64,000 bases of DNA, taken from NCBI GenBank assembly GCA_037200975.1, contig JBBCGI010000001.1:3679716-3743715 (forward strand), written 5' to 3'. Positions within the stretch are counted from its first letter, which is position 1. Each line of letters opens with the position of its first letter. The position numbers were made by a program, and so were the translations under genes. Below are positions 45,366 through 53,499 of this stretch, one piece after another. The stretch is from Pseudomonadota bacterium. GTDB lineage: Bacteria; Pseudomonadota; Gammaproteobacteria; Steroidobacterales; Steroidobacteraceae. The notes under the pieces are model-generated. The model saw only the letters and a list, made by a program, of their open reading frames with translations. It had not been told where the DNA came from and did no database searches.

Positions 45366-46748
45366 GTGGCCGTACTGACAACCCGCGAATGGCAGAGCCT
45401 GGACTCGGCCCACTACCTGCATCCGTTCACGGACTACAAACAGCTCGCTGCCAAGGGCGCGCGCATCGTCACGCGGGCGGACGGCGTCTACATCTATACG
45501 TCCGAAGGCGACAAGATCCTCGACGGCATGTCGGGCCTGTGGTGCGTGGCGCTCGGCTACGGCCGCAAGGAGCTGGCGGATGCCGCGTACCGGCAGATGA
45601 TGGAGCTGCCGTACTACAACAGCTTCTTCCAGAGCAGCACGACGCCGGCCATCGAGCTGGCACGGCTCCTCAAGGAAGTCACGCCGCCGCAGTTCAATCA
45701 CGTGTTCTATACCGGCTCCGGCAGCGAGGCGAACGACACGCTGCTGCGGCTCGTGCGCCGCTACTGGCAGCTGCTCGATCAGCCGGAGCGGAATGTAATC
45801 ATTTCGCGCTGGAACGGTTACCACGGCAGCACGGTCGCGGGCGCCTCGCTCGGCGGCATGAAGCCGATGCACGAGCAATTGGGCCGCGATGGTGCCGTTC
45901 CCGGAATCGTGCACATAAATCAGCCGTACTGGTTCGGCGAGGGCGGCGATCTGTCACCCGCCGAGTTCGGGCTCAAGTGCGCGCGTGAGCTCGAGGCCAG
46001 GATCCTGGAGATCGGCCCCGAGCGCGTCGCGGCATTCATCGGCGAACCGGTGCAGGGCGCGGGTGGTCTCGTTATTCCTCCCGAGACTTACTGGCCCGAG
46101 ATCCAGAGAATCGTCGACAAATACGGAATCCTGTTCGCCTCGGACGAGGTGATCTGCGGTTTCGGGCGCACGGGACAGTGGTTTGGCTGCGAACACTACG
46201 GCACCCGCCCGGACTTCATGACCATGGCCAAGGCCCTGTCCAGCGGCTATCTACCCATCGGCGGGCTCATGGTGGGGGACCGCGTGGCGGACGTGCTGAT
46301 CGAGCGCGGGGGCGAGTTTTTCCATGGATTCACCTATTCCGGGCACCCGGCCGCCTGCGCCGTCGCCATCGCCAATCTCGAGATCTTCCGCCGCGAACGG
46401 GTGGTCGAACGGGTGCGGGAGGAGGCCGCTCCCTATCTAGCAACCCGCTGGCGCGAGCTGGCGGCGCATCCCTTGGTGGGGGAAGCGCGCTCCCTGGGCC
46501 TCCTGGCGGCCATCGAACTCGTCCCCGACAAGAGCTCCCGCCGGTTTTTCGAGCCGCGCGGCGAGGTGGGACTGCGGATGCGGGATAACTGCACGCGCAA
46601 CGGGCTGGTGATGCGGGCGACGCGCGATACCTTGTTCGTCGCGCCGCCATTGGTAATTTCGATTGCCGAAATCGACGAACTACTGTCCAAAGTAGTGCGG
46701 TCTTTGGATGAAACCGCCGTGTGGGCGCGAGCCGAGGGCTGGCTATAG
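45366..46748 (+). CDS. spuC: Putrescine-pyruvate aminotransferase SpuC
   Basis: 460-residue class III PLP aminotransferase. It aligns by eye with Pseudomonas SpuC through HYLHPFTDYKQL, ILDGMSGLWCV, YTGSGSEANDT, WNGYHGSTVAG and HGFTYSGHPAACAV. The PLP lysine is Lys289 (TMAKALSSG) and the cofactor Asp lies in FASDEVICGFGR. SpuC converts putrescine to 4-aminobutanal, the transaminase route parallel to the glutamylated route of PuuABCD. GTG 45366 starts 10 nt after the ligase stop. Strong promoter-like sequence for the transporter follows its end. Confidence 0.92.
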   Translation: MAVLTTREWQSLDSAHYLHPFTDYKQLAAKGARIVTRADGVYIYTSEGDKILDGMSGLWCVALGYGRKELADAAYRQMMELPYYNSFFQSSTTPAIELARLLKEVTPPQFNHVFYTGSGSEANDTLLRLVRRYWQLLDQPERNVIISRWNGYHGSTVAGASLGGMKPMHEQLGRDGAVPGIVHINQPYWFGEGGDLSPAEFGLKCARELEARILEIGPERVAAFIGEPVQGAGGLVIPPETYWPEIQRIVDKYGILFASDEVICGFGRTGQWFGCEHYGTRPDFMTMAKALSSGYLPIGGLMVGDRVADVLIERGGEFFHGFTYSGHPAACAVAIANLEIFRRERVVERVREEAAPYLATRWRELAAHPLVGEARSLGLLAAIELVPDKSSRRFFEPRGEVGLRMRDNCTRNGLVMRATRDTLFVAPPLVISIAEIDELLSKVVRSLDETAVWARAEGWL

Positions 46749-46758
46749 ACGCGGTCGC

Positions 46759-46767
46759 TGTTATATA
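46759..46767 (+). promoter_or_regulatory. Extended -10 promoter candidate for potF
   Basis: TGT-TATATA (with overlapping TATAAC, 46764-46769) is an extended -10-like element standing out in GC-rich sequence, 60 nt before the potF start and 10 nt after the spuC stop. No good -35 was found, as allowed for extended -10 promoters. Confidence 0.45.
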
Positions 46768-46827
46768 ACGTGTCCAAAGACGCGGACGTGTGGGTCTCAC
46801 GCCGCGACAACTCTAGGGGTCATAGAA

Positions 46828-47979
46828 ATGTCCACACGCAGCCTGTCGGCTCTGGTTTCGGCTTCCTGTCTTTTTCTGCTCATCGCCTGCGGCAAGAAGG
46901 AAGAGGCTCCGCCTCCCGCCGCCGGGCCCGCGGCTCCAGTCGTGGACACCGATGAAGAGAAGGTCGTCAACGTCTACAACTGGTCGGACTACATCGAGCC
47001 CACCGTGCTCGAGGAGTTCACCAAGGAGACCGGCGTCAAGGTCAACTACGAGGTCATGGACTCCAACGAGCTGCTCGAGACGAAGCTCGTCGCGGGCCGC
47101 ACCGGTTACGACGTAGTCGTCCCGTCCGCCTCGTTCCTCGCCCGCCAGATCAAGGCCGGCATCTACCAGAAACTCGATCCGGCCAAGCTGCCGAATCTCA
47201 AGAACCTCGATCCGGACATCACCAAGCGCCTGCAGGTGTTCGATCCGAACAACGAACACGCCGTGAACTACATGTGGGGCACCTCGGGCGTGGCCTACAA
47301 CGAAGAGGCGATCAAGGCGGCCATGCCGGACGCGCCGGTAGATAGCTTCGCGATGTTCTGGGATCCGAAGGTCATCTCGAAGTTCGCCAAGTGCGGCGTG
47401 TCGATCCTCGATGCCCCGTCCGAAGTGGTCGGCACCGTGCTCATCTACCTGGGCAAGGACGCGAACTCCGAAGATCCGGAAGACCTCAAGGCGGCCGAGA
47501 AAGTGCTGCTTTCGGTCCGCCCGTACATCCGCAACATCAATTCCTCGGCCTACATCGAACAGCTGGCGAACGGCGAAATCTGCCTCGCGCTCGGCTGGTC
47601 GGGTGACGTGCTGCAGGCCAAGAGCCGCGCCGAGGAAACCAAGAAGCCGTTCACGATCAAGTACAACATTCCGAAGGAAGGCGCGGTCATGTTCTTCGAC
47701 AACATGGCCATCCCGGGCGATGCCTCGCACGTGAAGAATGCCCACCTGTTCATCGATTACATGCTGCGCGCCGATGTGGCGGCGAAGAACAGCAACTTCA
47801 TCAGTTTCGCCAACAGCAATGCTGCTTCCTGGCCATTGGTGAACCCGGAAATCAAGAACAATCCGGGGATTTTCCCGACGCCGGAAATGATGCCGAAGCT
47901 GGTACCCGATCTTCCGGAGAGTGCGGAGTTCACTCGAACCCTGACGCGCACCTGGACGCGCTTCCGTACCGGCAAATGA
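46828..47979 (+). CDS. potF: Polyamine-binding lipoprotein PotF/SpuD
   Basis: 383-residue substrate-binding protein of a polyamine ABC importer. A lipobox (LIAC, Cys21) predicts a membrane-anchored lipoprotein, unlike soluble E. coli PotF. Family blocks VNVYNWSDYIEPTVLEEF (about 50-67), YDVVVPSASFLARQ and WGTSGVAYNE are clear. AGGGG lies 8 nt before ATG 46828. It heads the transporter set, with its own promoter candidate upstream and a strong hairpin downstream, which would favour more binding protein than ATPase. Substrate preference (putrescine or spermidine) is not resolved. Confidence 0.92.
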   Translation: MSTRSLSALVSASCLFLLIACGKKEEAPPPAAGPAAPVVDTDEEKVVNVYNWSDYIEPTVLEEFTKETGVKVNYEVMDSNELLETKLVAGRTGYDVVVPSASFLARQIKAGIYQKLDPAKLPNLKNLDPDITKRLQVFDPNNEHAVNYMWGTSGVAYNEEAIKAAMPDAPVDSFAMFWDPKVISKFAKCGVSILDAPSEVVGTVLIYLGKDANSEDPEDLKAAEKVLLSVRPYIRNINSSAYIEQLANGEICLALGWSGDVLQAKSRAEETKKPFTIKYNIPKEGAVMFFDNMAIPGDASHVKNAHLFIDYMLRADVAAKNSNFISFANSNAASWPLVNPEIKNNPGIFPTPEMMPKLVPDLPESAEFTRTLTRTWTRFRTGK

Positions 47980-47984
47980 TTCTG

Positions 47985-48013
47985 GGAGGCGCCGCTTAGG
48001 GAGCGGCGCCTCC
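47985..48013 (+). terminator. Strong intercistronic hairpin between potF and potG
   Basis: GGAGGCGCCGCT (47985-47996) pairs perfectly over 12 bp with AGCGGCGCCTCC (48002-48013) around a 5-nt loop, just after the potF stop. The following TTGGTCCTT is only partly T-rich, so partial termination or mRNA stabilisation of potF is more likely than complete termination. Confidence 0.7.
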
Positions 48014-48087
48014 TTGGTCCTTCAGGAAGGGTACTTCGAAAGTAAGCGCTTTCCCGCAGAGGGTTCTCATTGCAACGGGGGTCTGCC

Positions 48088-49251
48088 ATGCAAGCGGCGG
48101 AACGACGCGTAGATAAGAGCAAAACCAAGAACGAGCCTTGGCGTGATCCGCACGCCGAAGCCTACGTGCGCATCGAAAACGTCACCAAGCGTTTCGGCGA
48201 CTTCGTCGCGGTCAACAACGTTTCATTGAAGATCTTCAAGGGCGAGATCTTCTGCCTGCTGGGCGGTTCCGGCTGCGGCAAGTCGACGCTGCTGCGCATG
48301 ATGGCCGGCTTCGAATCGCCGAGCTCCGGCGCCATCTACCTCGACGGCCAGGACATGGCGGGTGTGCCGCCCTACAACCGTCCGGTCAACATGATGTTCC
48401 AGTCTTATGCGCTGTTCCCGCACATGACGGTCGAGAAGAACATCGCCTTCGGTCTCGAGCAGGAAAAGGGGCTGAGTCGCGCCGATATCGCCACGCGCGT
48501 CACCGACATCCTCGACATCGTCAAGCTCGGCACCTTCGCGGCCCGCAAGCCGCACCAGCTCTCCGGCGGCCAGCGGCAACGCGTGGCGCTGGCGCGCGCG
48601 CTGGTGAAACGGCCCAAGCTGCTGCTGCTCGACGAACCGCTGGGCGCGCTCGACAAGAAACTGCGCGAAGCCACGCAGTTCGAGCTCATCAACATCCAGG
48701 AGCAGCTCGGCGTCACCTTCATCGTCGTGACCCACGACCAGGAAGAATCCATGACGCTGGCCTCGCGCATCGGCGTCATGAATCGCGGCGAGATCGTGCA
48801 GATCGGCACACCGACGGAGATCTACGAATTCCCGCAGAACAAGTTCGTCGCCGATTTCATCGGTTCGGTGAACATGTTCGAAGGCACGATGATCGAAGAC
48901 CTGCCGGACCACGTGCGCATCAAGTCCGATGAACTGGGTGGCGTGATCTACGTCGATCACGGCATCAGCGCGGCGCCAGGCGCCATCGTGTACACGGCCG
49001 TGCGTCCCGAGAAGATCAACATCCTGCGCACGCCGCCGGCCGACACCAGCGAAAACTGCGTCAAGGGCGTCGTCAAGGAAATCGCCTACATGGGCGACGT
49101 GTCCATCTACCTGGTGAAGATCGACACCGGCAAGATGGTCCGCGTGACGCTGCCGAACGTGGAGCGCATGTCCGATGACGAGCGCATCGGCTGGGAAGAA
49201 ACCGTGTGGCTGAGCTGGCATGGCTCGAGCCCCGTCGTCGTGACGCAATGA
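48088..49251 (+). CDS. potG: Polyamine ABC transporter ATPase PotG/SpuF
   Basis: 387-residue ATP-binding subunit. Walker A GGSGCGKS (59-66), Q-loop MFQSYALFPHM, signature LSGGQRQRVALARAL (about 158-172), Walker B LLLLDEP (about 176-182) and H-loop THDQEE are all present. A C-terminal TOBE domain (about 300-385) fits the PotA/PotG group. It powers import through PotH/PotI. ATG 48088 has GGGGG about 7 nt upstream; a TTG at 48070 is less likely. Confidence 0.95.
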   Translation: MQAAERRVDKSKTKNEPWRDPHAEAYVRIENVTKRFGDFVAVNNVSLKIFKGEIFCLLGGSGCGKSTLLRMMAGFESPSSGAIYLDGQDMAGVPPYNRPVNMMFQSYALFPHMTVEKNIAFGLEQEKGLSRADIATRVTDILDIVKLGTFAARKPHQLSGGQRQRVALARALVKRPKLLLLDEPLGALDKKLREATQFELINIQEQLGVTFIVVTHDQEESMTLASRIGVMNRGEIVQIGTPTEIYEFPQNKFVADFIGSVNMFEGTMIEDLPDHVRIKSDELGGVIYVDHGISAAPGAIVYTAVRPEKINILRTPPADTSENCVKGVVKEIAYMGDVSIYLVKIDTGKMVRVTLPNVERMSDDERIGWEETVWLSWHGSSPVVVTQ

Positions 49252-49288
49252 AACGGCCCGAGAGCCCCCAGCTCCCCGAGAACTGACC

Positions 49289-50293
49289 GTGCCAATCACC
49301 AGCGCCCGACTAGGTTCGCGAGATTCGCAGGGGCGTCTCGGTCCCGTGTGGACGTTCCTGTTTCGCTACGGTCCGCCGCGCTGGACGGAATACGTGCTGC
49401 GCAACTGGTCGGGACAGCGGCTGGTCATCGCCATTCCGTATCTGTGGTTGGTGCTGTTCTTCCTGATCCCGTTCCTCATCGTCCTCAAGATATCCTTCGC
49501 GGAGTTTTCGCCGCTCGGGCGGCCGCCGTACGAACCGGTTTTCCAGTGGCTCGACGAAGGTGCGCTGCAGATCAAGCTGCTGGTCGGCAGCTATGTCTAT
49601 CTATTCAACGAGCCGTTGTACGTCAGCGCGTGGATTTACTCGGTCAAGGTGGCGTTTTTCTCGACGATCTTCTGCCTGGCGCTCGGCTACCCGATGGCCT
49701 ACGCCATATCCCGCGCGCCGCCCACGCAGCGCAACATCTTCCTGATGTTGATCATCCTGCCGTTCTGGACGTCGTTCCTGCTGCGCGTGTATGCGTGGAT
49801 AGGCCTGCTCAAGACCGACGGCGTCATCAACAACGTGTTGCAATTCCTGGGTGTCATCGACGAGCCGCTCGCGATGATGAACACCAGCTTCGCGGTGTAC
49901 ATCGGCATCGTGTACTCCTACCTGCCGTTCATGATCCTGCCGCTGTATTCGAATCTCGAGAAACACGACCTCACGTTGCTCGAAGCCGCGCAGGACCTCG
50001 GCGCCGGTCCGGTCAAATCCTTCATGCGCATCACGCTGCCACTGTCGATGCCGGGCGTGGTCGCAGGTTCGCTGCTGGTGTTCATCCCGGCGGTAGGCGA
50101 ATACGTGATTCCCTCGTTGCTCGGGCGCACCGACCAGCTCATGGTGGCCAAGCTGCTCTCGGACGAGTTCTTCCTGAACCGCGACTGGCCGAAGGCGAGC
50201 GCAGTGGCGATCGCGATGCTGCTGCTGCTGGTCGTGCCGATCATGATCTTCCAGTACTTCCAGAACAAAGAACTGCAGGCGCAGAAGAAATGA
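49289..50293 (+). CDS. potH: Polyamine ABC transporter permease PotH/SpuG
   Basis: 334-residue inner-membrane permease with about six transmembrane helices and an extended N-terminus. The EAA loop that contacts the ATPase is visible as EAAQDLGAGPVKSFMRITLPL (about 232-252). It pairs with PotI to form the channel. GTG 49289 is taken as the start after GAACTGACC; an ATG is not available nearby. It lies 37 nt after potG. Confidence 0.92.
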   Translation: MPITSARLGSRDSQGRLGPVWTFLFRYGPPRWTEYVLRNWSGQRLVIAIPYLWLVLFFLIPFLIVLKISFAEFSPLGRPPYEPVFQWLDEGALQIKLLVGSYVYLFNEPLYVSAWIYSVKVAFFSTIFCLALGYPMAYAISRAPPTQRNIFLMLIILPFWTSFLLRVYAWIGLLKTDGVINNVLQFLGVIDEPLAMMNTSFAVYIGIVYSYLPFMILPLYSNLEKHDLTLLEAAQDLGAGPVKSFMRITLPLSMPGVVAGSLLVFIPAVGEYVIPSLLGRTDQLMVAKLLSDEFFLNRDWPKASAVAIAMLLLLVVPIMIFQYFQNKELQAQKK

Positions 50294-50317
50294 GCAGGCA
50301 GCGATGAGCACGCAACC

Positions 50318-51172
50318 ATGAAGTCGCACGGGCTGTTCAGCAAGACGATGCTCGCGCTGGGTTTCGTGTTCCTGTACGTCCCGATCCTGTCGATGGTGTT
50401 CTTCTCCTTCAACAACTCGCGCCTGGTCACCGTGTGGGATCCGGCGAATTCGCCGACCCTCAAGTGGTACGGCCGGTTGTTCAGCGACGACGCCATCCTG
50501 TCGGCCGCCTGGCTGTCTATCCAGGTCGCGGCGATGACGGCCACGGGAGCTGTGATCCTCGGCACCCTCGCCGGGCTGGTGTTGTCGCGTTTCGGCCCGT
50601 TCAAGGGCCGTGCGCTGCTGCAGGGCCTCACTACCGCGCCGCTGGTCATGCCCGAGGTGATCACCGGCCTGTCGATGCTGCTGCTGTTCGTGTCGCTCGA
50701 GCAATTGATGCAGTTCATGTTCGGCTGGCAGTTCGATCGCGGCGTCGCCACCATCACCATCGCCCACATCACCTTCACGATGGCTTATGTCACCGTCGTC
50801 GTGCAGTCGCGGCTAGCTAGCTTCGACGATTCTCTGGAAGAGGCCGCGCTCGACCTGGGCGCGCGCCCGGCCAGGGTTTTCTTCAGGATCACCGTGCCGC
50901 TGATCCTGCCCGCCATCCTGTCGGGCTGGCTGCTGGCTTTCACGCTTTCGTGGGACGATCTCGTTGTTACGCAGTTCGTCTCCGGACCTGGGTCGAATAC
51001 CCTCCCCATGGTCATCTTTTCTCGTGTTCGACTAGGTGTTAGCCCGGTCGTCAATGCACTGGCAACCATAATGGTCCTGATAGTGGCATTGGGCGTGATC
51101 CTGTCGGCGTTTCTCATGCGCAGGCAGGAACAGCGTCGCAAACGCGAGGAACAGATGGCCGCTTCCGGCTAA
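50318..51172 (+). CDS. potI: Polyamine ABC transporter permease PotI/SpuH
   Basis: 284-residue permease with about six transmembrane helices and the EAA loop EEAALDLGARPARVFFRITV (about 174-193). It starts MKSHGLFSKTMLALGFVFLY, as usual for PotI. It is the last transporter gene, 24 nt after potH, and completes a PotFGHI importer. A promoter-like element for the next small gene follows its stop within 5 nt. Confidence 0.92.
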   Translation: MKSHGLFSKTMLALGFVFLYVPILSMVFFSFNNSRLVTVWDPANSPTLKWYGRLFSDDAILSAAWLSIQVAAMTATGAVILGTLAGLVLSRFGPFKGRALLQGLTTAPLVMPEVITGLSMLLLFVSLEQLMQFMFGWQFDRGVATITIAHITFTMAYVTVVVQSRLASFDDSLEEAALDLGARPARVFFRITVPLILPAILSGWLLAFTLSWDDLVVTQFVSGPGSNTLPMVIFSRVRLGVSPVVNALATIMVLIVALGVILSAFLMRRQEQRRKREEQMAASG

Positions 51173-51176
51173 CTAC

Positions 51177-51185
51177 TGCTAAACT
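51177..51185 (+). promoter_or_regulatory. Extended -10 promoter candidate for the small basic protein
   Basis: TGC-TAAACT is an extended -10-like word 33 nt before the start codon of the 78-residue protein. The paralogous gene at 62010 has the related word TGT-TAGACT upstream, which supports both. Confidence 0.4.
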
Positions 51186-51217
51186 TCCACCAATAGACTC
51201 TGTAGAGGATTCGATCA

Positions 51218-51454
51218 ATGGCCAAATCAGCCCGTAAACACAATGCCCCCTGGACGCCCGCGGATCTGAAGAAGATGCGCGCGTTGGCGAAAGCCAAGCT
51301 GTCCGCTCGACTCGCCGCGAAAGAACTCGGCCGCTCCACTGGCGCGGTCAAGTACAAAGCGATGGTCGAAGGCATCCGCTTCCGCTTCATCGACCAGCCC
51401 GCTGGCGTGCAGCTGAAACTCGCCCGCAAGGCGAAACGCGCGAAGAAGAAGTAG
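51218..51454 (+). CDS. Small basic HTH-like protein, paralogue A
   Basis: 78-residue, very Lys/Arg-rich protein. Residues 12-50 (WTPADLKKMRALAKAKLSAR, AAKELGRSTGAVKYKA) look like a helix-turn-helix of the GcrA/SANT-like type: a Trp-led first helix, then ARLAAKELGRS as turn and recognition helix. The C-terminal tail is KRAKKK. It shares about 60% of core positions by eye with the 63-residue protein at 62010. A DNA-binding or nucleoid-associated role is inferred, not shown. GAGGA precedes ATG at 9 nt. The gene is independent of the transporter in direction-spaced terms (45-nt gap). Confidence 0.82.
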   Translation: MAKSARKHNAPWTPADLKKMRALAKAKLSARLAAKELGRSTGAVKYKAMVEGIRFRFIDQPAGVQLKLARKAKRAKKK

Positions 51455-51509
51455 GCGTCTACGCAGGCGCCGCGTACGGGGGTGCGCGGCTGCTTTGCGC
51501 CAGCGAGAG

Positions 51510-52709
51510 ATGAACAATCCGCAAGGATTTCCGAGCAAACTGCCGGACGTCGGCACCACGATCTTCACCGTGATGTCGCGCCGCGCCACCGAACTGGGCG
51601 CGGTCAATGTAGGCCAGGGCTTCCCTGACTACCCCATAGATCCAGATCTCGCCTCCTGCGTCACCGAAGCGGTGCAGGCGGGCTTCAACCAGTACGCCCC
51701 GATGGAAGGCAGCGTTGCATTGCGCACCGCCATCGTCGCCAAGATCGCCGCCGCGGGCGGCCGCGCCGTCGACCCGGAGACCGAGCTCACCGTGAGCTGC
51801 GGCGGCACCGAATCCATCTACTCCGCCATCCAGGCCGTCGTGGGGCAGGGCGACGAGGCCATCGTCTTCGACCCGTCCTACGACGCCTACGATCCGGCCA
51901 TCCGGCTCGCCGGCGGGCGATGTGTACACATTCCGCTCGCCGCGCCGCATTTCCGCTACGACTGGGATCGCGTCAGGAGCGCGGTCAACGAACGCACACG
52001 GCTGATCATCGTCAACAACCCGCACAACCCCGCTTGCACGGTGGCCTCCGCCACCGACCTGGATGCGCTGGCGGCGCTGATCCGCGACCGGCCCATTCTC
52101 GTGCTGGCGGACGAAGTGTACGAACACGTGTTGTACGACGGCCGCGTGCACCAGTCGGTGATGAACCACGCCGAGCTGCGCGAGCGCAGCTTCGCCGTGT
52201 ATTCCTTCGGCAAAACCCTGCACATCACCGGCTGGCGCGTCGGGTATTGCGTCGCGCCCGCGGCGCTGACCCGCGAGCTGCGCAAGGTGCACCAGTTCAA
52301 TACCTTCAGCATCGCCGCGCCGTTGCAGGCGGCCATCTGCCTCTATCTACAGCGTCATCCGGATGCATGGCGCGAGGTCGCGGGGTTTTTCGGCGCCAAA
52401 CGCGACCTGCTGCGCGGCCGGCTCGAGGGCAGCGGCCTGTCCCTGCCGCTGGCGGAAGGCAGCTACTTCCAGCTGGCGGATTACTCCTCTCTGGATGGCT
52501 CGATCGCCGATTGCGGCGACGTGGAATTCACCGAGCGGCTCATCAACGAAGCCGGCGTGGCGGTGATCCCGCTGTCGCCGTTCTACCGCGAGCCGCCTGC
52601 GGGCATGCGCATCGTGCGGCTTTGTGTCGCCAAGCAGGACGCCACGCTCATCGAAGCCGCCGAACGTATCCGCGCGTATACGAACGCGGGCTCGCGAGCG
52701 GACGCTTGA
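51510..52709 (+). CDS. Methionine aminotransferase (class I/II, YbdL-like)
   Basis: 399-residue PLP aminotransferase of fold type I. Lys235 (YSFGKTLHITGWRVGY) binds PLP; NNPHNPACTV and ADEVYEHVLYD supply cofactor contacts. The string LPDVGTTIFTVMSRRATELG at the start is typical of YbdL-type methionine aminotransferases, which make 4-methylthio-2-oxobutanoate. The downstream omega-amidase-like nitrilase (TTGA overlap) fits the known pairing in which it removes the alpha-ketoglutaramate analogue formed from glutamine transamination. ATG 51510 is chosen over TTG 51495. Confidence 0.88.
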   Translation: MNNPQGFPSKLPDVGTTIFTVMSRRATELGAVNVGQGFPDYPIDPDLASCVTEAVQAGFNQYAPMEGSVALRTAIVAKIAAAGGRAVDPETELTVSCGGTESIYSAIQAVVGQGDEAIVFDPSYDAYDPAIRLAGGRCVHIPLAAPHFRYDWDRVRSAVNERTRLIIVNNPHNPACTVASATDLDALAALIRDRPILVLADEVYEHVLYDGRVHQSVMNHAELRERSFAVYSFGKTLHITGWRVGYCVAPAALTRELRKVHQFNTFSIAAPLQAAICLYLQRHPDAWREVAGFFGAKRDLLRGRLEGSGLSLPLAEGSYFQLADYSSLDGSIADCGDVEFTERLINEAGVAVIPLSPFYREPPAGMRIVRLCVAKQDATLIEAAERIRAYTNAGSRADA

Positions 52710-53482
52710 GCTTCCGGATCAGTATCGCGCAGCAACCGCTGGCCTGGCACGACGCGGCCGCGAATCGCGCGCATTTCGCGGGCTTGCTGCGGCCACTCGC
52801 GGGCACCACGGATCTGGTCGTGCTGCCCGAGATGTTCACCTCCGGATTCACGATGCAGCCGGAGAAATTCGCCGAGGTGGCCGATGGCGAAACACGGGCC
52901 TGGCTACTCGCGCAGGCCCGGGTACTCGATGCCGCCGTCGGTGGCAGCGTGGCGATCAGCGAGCATGGCCGCCACTACAACCGCTTCATGCTGGCCACGC
53001 CGGACGGCGAGCTGCATCAATACGACAAGCGCCACCTGTTCCGCATGGGAGGCGAACATCGCCACTACAGCGCGGGCGGTCACGCGCTGATCGTCGAATG
53101 GCGCGGCGCGCGATTGTGCCCGCTGGTCTGTTATGACCTGCGTTTCCCCGTGTGGAGCCGGCGCCGCCCGGAGCTCGAATACGACATCGCCTTGTTCGTC
53201 GCGAGCTGGCCGGCAGCGCGCCGCTACGCCTGGTCGACATTGCTGCGCGCCCGCGCGATCGAGAACCAGGCCTTCGTCGTCGGAGTGAATCGCGTGGGCG
53301 AGGATGGCGGCGGCAATTCCTACGTGGGCGACAGCGCCGTCCTCGATTTCATGGGGCAACCGGTGGTCGAACTCACCGACCGGGCGCAGGTGGTCACGGT
53401 ACCCGTCGATCTCGAAGCACTGCGCGCCTGGCGCGAGAAGTTTCCCGCGCATCTCGATGCCGATGCCTTTTCCCTCGAGTAA
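52706..53482 (+). CDS. Omega-amidase-like carbon-nitrogen hydrolase (YafV/Nit2 type)
   Basis: 258-residue nitrilase-superfamily amidase. The triad is Glu42 (LPEMFTSGF), Lys108 (YDKRHLF) and Cys142 (VCYDLRFPVW). YafV/Nit2 enzymes hydrolyse alpha-ketoglutaramate, the keto form of glutamine. It starts at TTG 52706 overlapping the aminotransferase stop (TTGA), so the two are translationally coupled and likely act in a methionine-salvage type glutamine transaminase-omega-amidase pathway. Confidence 0.88.
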   Translation: MSFRISIAQQPLAWHDAAANRAHFAGLLRPLAGTTDLVVLPEMFTSGFTMQPEKFAEVADGETRAWLLAQARVLDAAVGGSVAISEHGRHYNRFMLATPDGELHQYDKRHLFRMGGEHRHYSAGGHALIVEWRGARLCPLVCYDLRFPVWSRRRPELEYDIALFVASWPAARRYAWSTLLRARAIENQAFVVGVNRVGEDGGGNSYVGDSAVLDFMGQPVVELTDRAQVVTVPVDLEALRAWREKFPAHLDADAFSLE

Positions 53483-53499
53483 TCGGGCATGCTGGAATC

